From: Verrucomicrobiia bacterium
Lineage (GTDB): Bacteria > Verrucomicrobiota > Verrucomicrobiia > Opitutales > Opitutaceae
NCBI GenBank assembly: GCA_030424825.1
Contig: JAUHWE010000138.1
Span: forward strand, 1-9,410
Length of the DNA: 9,410 nucleotides
Direction: 5' to 3'
The position numbers and the translations under genes were made by a program. The notes beneath the pieces were generated by a model. It made no database searches. It saw only the letters and a list, made by a program, of their open reading frames with translations, and was not told where the DNA came from. How positions within the stretch are numbered: position 1 is the first letter of the stretch; the number at the start of each line of letters is the position of its first letter. Positions 6,712 to 9,410 of this stretch are shown here, one piece after another.

Positions 6712-7776
6712 TCAAAGACCCAGAAACTGCCGACTGAGCGTAAAAACCGCTTGAGGTGTGCCCAAGGCCGCTTTGAGACGCACATCACGATCCCAGGAAT
6801 TCGACGTTCGCCACAGGGACCAAAGCTGTCTGAGCTTCAGATTCAGCGGAAATTGAAGGGGTGAAGCCATCGGCGTATTCGTTAGTGGGTAGTCTGTCCC
6901 GTACATCATCCGGTCTTTCAGCCTTGGGTCGCTTAAGACTTTTCCGAGGTATCGCTTCCGATTGAATTGGGTAAGTGTCGAAATGTCCGTGAAGAGATTA
7001 GGGTACTCGGGCATCATTTCAAGCAGGCGATCGATGTTGTCTCGTCCCTCGCGTTGACCCGAACTAGCGACGTGGGCAGCAATCACGCGAACGCCACATT
7101 CTAGCGGGAATCGGAGGAGCTGAGGGTCCGCGAGGGCATTGTTCGTTTTGGAAAACGAGTCCTCATCGCCAACGTGGGTCAAAAGCGGCAAATCGAGGGC
7201 CACGAGTTGCTCGTAATAGCCCTTGTACGAGGGATTTGACGGATCGATATTCTGAATATTTGGCAGCCATTTGAGAAGCACGGCTCCGTTCTGCTTGGAC
7301 CACTCCAACTCCATCAGCGCGTCTTTTCGATTCGGATGCACGGATGCCCCAAAGTAGAGATTATCGTACTGCTTAACGGACTCGCCAACGAACCGGTTTG
7401 GCACACACACTTCCCCCTCTGCCCGATCGATCTCTCCATCGATTGAATACGGTTCATCCATTGCCAGAATAACCGCTCCTTCGACATATTCAGATTCCTT
7501 CACCGAGCGGGAAACAATCTCCAGAATGGCCTCGTCGCCCTTTGCCTTGAGCATCGATTGACTGCTGCCGAAAATCTTGAGATACAGCGGGAATTTCCAG
7601 CTGCTTCTCAATTCCTCCGAAATCCAAGCGCCACTACCGCCCTCGCCGATTCCGGCCGTATGGCAATGCATGTCGATGATTCCTTTAGCCGGAGCAGCAA
7701 AGGGACCTCGAAACAACCATAGCCGCACAAGAAATGCGGCCACGAGAATGGCGATCACGGTCAATCCATAGGTCAT
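6712..7776 (-). CDS. Membrane-anchored amidohydrolase-family (TIM-barrel) hydrolase
   Basis: Metal-dependent hydrolase of the amidohydrolase-2 type, 354 residues from the chosen start. The N-terminus has one hydrophobic helix (about 5-22) followed by RLWLFRG, a likely membrane anchor. Metal-site motifs then appear in order: DMHCH (HxH at 37-39), a candidate lysine in LLKWLP (169), LTHVGDE (H201), AAHVASSG (H235) and YGTDYP (D295). This is the layout of the superfamily. The substrate is unknown; C-C or C-N bond hydrolysis or decarboxylation are all possible. An in-frame ATG at 7824 would add 16 residues and has a weak AAGAAG upstream. The 7776 start is preferred because it places the helix at the very N-terminus, but the choice is open. 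It lies 132 bases upstream of the binding protein gene on the same strand, so co-transcription is possible but not shown. Confidence 0.88.
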   Translation of the reverse strand: MTYGLTVIAILVAAFLVRLWLFRGPFAAPAKGIIDMHCHTAGIGEGGSGAWISEELRSSWKFPLYLKIFGSSQSMLKAKGDEAILEIVSRSVKESEYVEGAVILAMDEPYSIDGEIDRAEGEVCVPNRFVGESVKQYDNLYFGASVHPNRKDALMELEWSKQNGAVLLKWLPNIQNIDPSNPSYKGYYEQLVALDLPLLTHVGDEDSFSKTNNALADPQLLRFPLECGVRVIAAHVASSGQREGRDNIDRLLEMMPEYPNLFTDISTLTQFNRKRYLGKVLSDPRLKDRMMYGTDYPLTNTPMASPLQFPLNLKLRQLWSLWRTSNSWDRDVRLKAALGTPQAVFTLSRQFLGL

Positions 7777-7875
7777 ATTCAATAGGAACCCAATCGTAGG
7801 GCTTGCGCTCGCGCAATGCCGCATTTCGCTTCTTTTATCTGGCTGGGGGCAATGCCCCGAAACTAGTCACAGACT

Positions 7876-7891
7876 CCCACTGGTCAGTGGG
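7876..7891. repeat. Stem-loop with perfect arms followed by a T-rich tract
   Basis: CCCACTG (7876-7882) pairs fully with CAGTGGG (7885-7891). In RNA, six pairs would close a four-base loop. On the plus strand it is followed by TTCGTTCTTTT, so it could act as a weak intrinsic terminator or attenuator for plus-strand transcription towards the cvfB-like gene. No plus-strand gene ends here, which makes an attenuator or leader role more likely than a gene-end terminator. Function is inference. Confidence 0.45.
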
Positions 7892-7975
7892 TTCGTTCTT
7901 TTCATAGACGCGACCACAGGCCGAGTGGGCGATCAAGAAATACCCCTGCTACAGTCCAAAAACCAGAAATGCCTC

Positions 7976-8012
7976 GCTAGCCACTGCATCAAGACATGCA
8001 GTCACCCCTAGC
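7976..8012. repeat. Two-part stem-loop (twelve pairs, internal loop)
   Basis: The outer stem is GCTAG (7976-7980) with CTAGC (8008-8012). The inner stem is ACTGCAT (7983-7989) with ATGCAGT (7996-8002), closing a six-base loop. A two-by-five internal loop separates them. All twelve pairs are perfect, and the symmetry reads the same on both strands. It sits about 115 bases before the cvfB-like start codon. Possible roles are a structured leader or a protein binding site. Confidence 0.5.
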
Positions 8013-8035
8013 TAATAGAAACGGGTCCTCGGAGA

Positions 8036-8053
8036 TGGGCAGCTACCTGCCCA
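8036..8053. repeat. Perfect seven-pair stem with tetraloop
   Basis: TGGGCAG (8036-8042) pairs with CTGCCCA (8047-8053) around the loop CTAC. It lies 72 bases upstream of the cvfB-like ATG, where it would fall in the mRNA leader if transcription starts further upstream. No T-run follows directly, so it is not a standard terminator. Confidence 0.5.
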
Positions 8054-8125
8054 CCTACTGAAAACCGTAGTTTCCCTTCTTTTTGCTCCCATTCCCCCGA
8101 GAGTCCGCTAGCGTCCTTCTTTTTT

Positions 8126-8968
8126 ATGGCCCAAATCGGAAAACAGAATCGGCTCAATCTATTGAGAGAATCGCCCCAAGGTGTGTACCTCGACGGAGAG
8201 AACCTCGGGGAGATATTGCTGCCCGGCTACCTCGTCCCGGACTGGGCAAAGGTAGGCGACGTTGTCGATGTTTTCCTTTACCGAGACTCGGAAGACCGAC
8301 TCATTGCCACGACTAAATCGCCAAAGGTTCAAGCCGGGCAGTTTGCCTACCTTGAGGTCCTGGAAGTCAACGAGCGAATCGGCGCCTTTCTCGATTGGGG
8401 GCTGGAAAAAGACCTCCTCCTCCCATTCCGAGAACAGAAAACAACCGTTCGGCCGGGTCAGAAAATCATCGTTTATGTATTGGTCGACGACCAGAATGAT
8501 CGCATCGTTGCCAGCGCCCGCCTCAATCGCCATTGGAACCTGACCGAAGCGGACTTTCAGGCGGGCGATCCCGTCCAGCTCCTCGTGGCCGAGGAAACCC
8601 CTATGGGATATCGGGCGATTATCGAGAATTCGCACACCGGATTACTCTACAAGAGTGAATTGTCGGAGCCGCTTGAATACGGGCAATCGTTTCAGGGGTA
8701 CATCAAGGAAATTCGTCCCGATGGGAAGATTGACCTGAGACGAGATGCCGCAGGCTACCGGCGCGTGCTACCTCTGGCAGAGGATATCTTTGACCGGATG
8801 GTTGAGGAAGGCGGCTACCTCCCCTTCAACGACAAGTCAGACCCCGACAAGATCAGAGCAGTTTTTGGCGTTAGCAAGAAAGCCTTCAAACAAGCTCTGG
8901 GCTCCCTCTATAAACAGCGCCGGATACGTTTCGAACGCGAGGGAATCGAGGTCGTCAGGAATCCTTAA
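8126..8968 (+). CDS. cvfB: CvfB-type S1 RNA-binding / winged-helix protein
   Basis: Cytoplasmic RNA-binding protein of the CvfB/YitL family, 280 residues, the normal family length. Predicted order: an S1-like OB fold (about 3-63), a clearer S1 domain (about 70-132, containing GAFLDWGLEKDLLLP), a third S1-like fold (about 145-208, with GKIDLRRD at its end), and a C-terminal winged helix (about 215-278). The segment LPFNDKSDPDKI...VSKKAFKQALGSLYKQ is the strongest family fingerprint. In staphylococci the relative affects virulence gene expression; a role in RNA metabolism or translation is likely here, but the target is unknown. The ATG at 8126 is preceded by a T-rich tract, not a Shine-Dalgarno. 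It converges on the next gene with 14 bases between stops. Its leader is unusually rich in stem-loops. Confidence 0.95.
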   Translation: MAQIGKQNRLNLLRESPQGVYLDGENLGEILLPGYLVPDWAKVGDVVDVFLYRDSEDRLIATTKSPKVQAGQFAYLEVLEVNERIGAFLDWGLEKDLLLPFREQKTTVRPGQKIIVYVLVDDQNDRIVASARLNRHWNLTEADFQAGDPVQLLVAEETPMGYRAIIENSHTGLLYKSELSEPLEYGQSFQGYIKEIRPDGKIDLRRDAAGYRRVLPLAEDIFDRMVEEGGYLPFNDKSDPDKIRAVFGVSKKAFKQALGSLYKQRRIRFEREGIEVVRNP

Positions 8969-8982
8969 ACGCAATCCCTCCG

Positions 8983-9410
8983 TTACAGTCCCTTGAAATA
9001 CGAGTCCAGCAGCGAGGCGGGTTTCTTCTTCCGTTTCAAAGATCTGGATGGAGGCGTAGAGGTATTCCCTTCATCTTCCGGAAGTACCCCTTTCCCTTCG
9101 GAATTGCACTTTGCCATGACACGCTTTGGTTGCGTCAAAGGAATCGTATCAAAGTCGATTTGCGGCAAAAGCTCTTCTAGCACCCCGTAGTCGTTCTTGC
9201 CCGATCCCAAATTTGCGATCAATTGCTCGTCGATCGCGTGGTCGTTGGCCGTCTTTCCAGCCCGAGCCTCACGCTCGTCTAGAGCGTCTAGAATCTGCGA
9301 CTCAAGGGCTCCTCTCTCACCCTCAGTCTCCTCGATTTCAAGGAGCGAATCCTCTACTACCCTTTCCACATTTTTCGTACTTGAACGTTGGCTGTGACCC
9401 GCCCCCTCAG
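8983..9410 (-). CDS. C-terminal end of an unrecognised charged protein (probably partial)
   Basis: I do not recognise this protein. The frame is open from the stop at 8983 to the right edge. The visible part is therefore probably the C-terminus of a longer gene, although a GTG at 9369 could start a 128-residue protein. No ATG lies in this frame within the window. Counting from that GTG, the first half is acidic and probably helical (for example EIEETEGERG at 11-20). It is followed by a short hydrophobic stretch around GVLEELLPQIDFDTIPL (62-78), a flexible Ser/Thr/Pro segment, a basic KRKKK cluster (112-116), and a hydrophobic end LLDSYFKGL. Such tails are common in nucleic-acid-associated proteins, but nothing here proves that. 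It is convergent with the cvfB-like gene. Confidence 0.55.
   Translation of the reverse strand, partial: EGAGHSQRSSTKNVERVVEDSLLEIEETEGERGALESQILDALDEREARAGKTANDHAIDEQLIANLGSGKNDYGVLEELLPQIDFDTIPLTQPKRVMAKCNSEGKGVLPEDEGNTSTPPSRSLKRKKKPASLLDSYFKGL

Larger units (their letters stand above)
7777..8125. other. Hairpin-rich gene-free region between divergent genes
   Basis: No supported coding sequence. The 349 bases separate the amidohydrolase (minus) from the cvfB-like gene (plus), so both promoters should lie here, but none can be named confidently. If the amidohydrolase starts at 7824, the gap is 301 bases. The stretch holds several short stem-loops: GGGGC-AAT-GCCCC at 7846-7858, three larger ones listed separately, and a self-complementary CGCTAGCG at 8106-8113. 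A pyrimidine-rich tract (TCCTTCTTTTTT) directly precedes the plus-strand ATG in place of a Shine-Dalgarno sequence. Confidence 0.7.

Noticed and set aside
7861..8060. Possible tRNA or known riboswitch in the hairpin-rich gap
   Set aside because: No T-loop consensus, no four-arm fold and no recognisable riboswitch core could be found by eye.
8159..8635. A 158-residue minus-strand open frame opposite the cvfB-like gene
   Set aside because: It mirrors a well-supported gene and shows no domain or ribosome binding site; explained as a shadow frame.
9271..9292. Stem-forming repeat with two TCTAGA sites
   Set aside because: It lies inside the coding frame of the right-edge gene and is explained by the codons there.

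Overview
The window looks like ordinary chromosomal DNA of a Gram-negative-type bacterium. Supporting signs are a periplasm-facing lipoprotein cytochrome c, an ABC importer with a secreted binding protein, and mostly weak Shine-Dalgarno sequences. The mix of a Ski2-like helicase, a CPXCG small protein, a membrane-anchored phosphoesterase and a CvfB-type S1 protein would suit Verrucomicrobiota (Opitutae-like). That placement is inference from gene style, not a proven identification. No transposase, integrase, CRISPR array, tRNA or rRNA was seen, and every complete gene reads through without a frameshift.

Layout. Positions 1-1117 (minus) hold the N-terminal part of a large superfamily 2 helicase that runs off the left edge. 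At 1326-2408 (plus), divergent from it, is a calcineurin-like phosphoesterase with four membrane helices. It converges on a 61-residue CPXCG cysteine-rich protein at 2437-2622 (minus). A divergent intergenic region with a large nested inverted repeat (2688-2766) leads to a diheme cytochrome c lipoprotein at 2831-3496 (plus). A second long inverted repeat (3498-3558) separates this gene from a convergent carbohydrate ABC importer operon. That operon reads right to left: binding protein 5299-6579, first permease 4382-5284, second permease 3561-4385. The permeases overlap by ATGA, and the second has the only textbook ribosome binding site noted in the window. No ABC ATPase is encoded here.

Upstream of the operon on the same strand is a membrane-anchored amidohydrolase (6712-7776). 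A 349-base gene-free stretch (7777-8125) follows and is unusually rich in short perfect stem-loops. It precedes a CvfB-type S1/winged-helix RNA-binding protein (8126-8968, plus). The right end (8983-9410, minus) is the C-terminal end of an unrecognised, highly charged protein whose frame stays open to the edge.

How the genes work together: only the three ABC importer genes form a clear functional unit, taking up a sugar or oligosaccharide with a shared ATPase encoded elsewhere. The other genes are housekeeping or stand-alone. I found no convincing novel multi-gene system. The most interesting material is non-coding: two long inverted repeats and the hairpin-rich leader of the cvfB-like gene.
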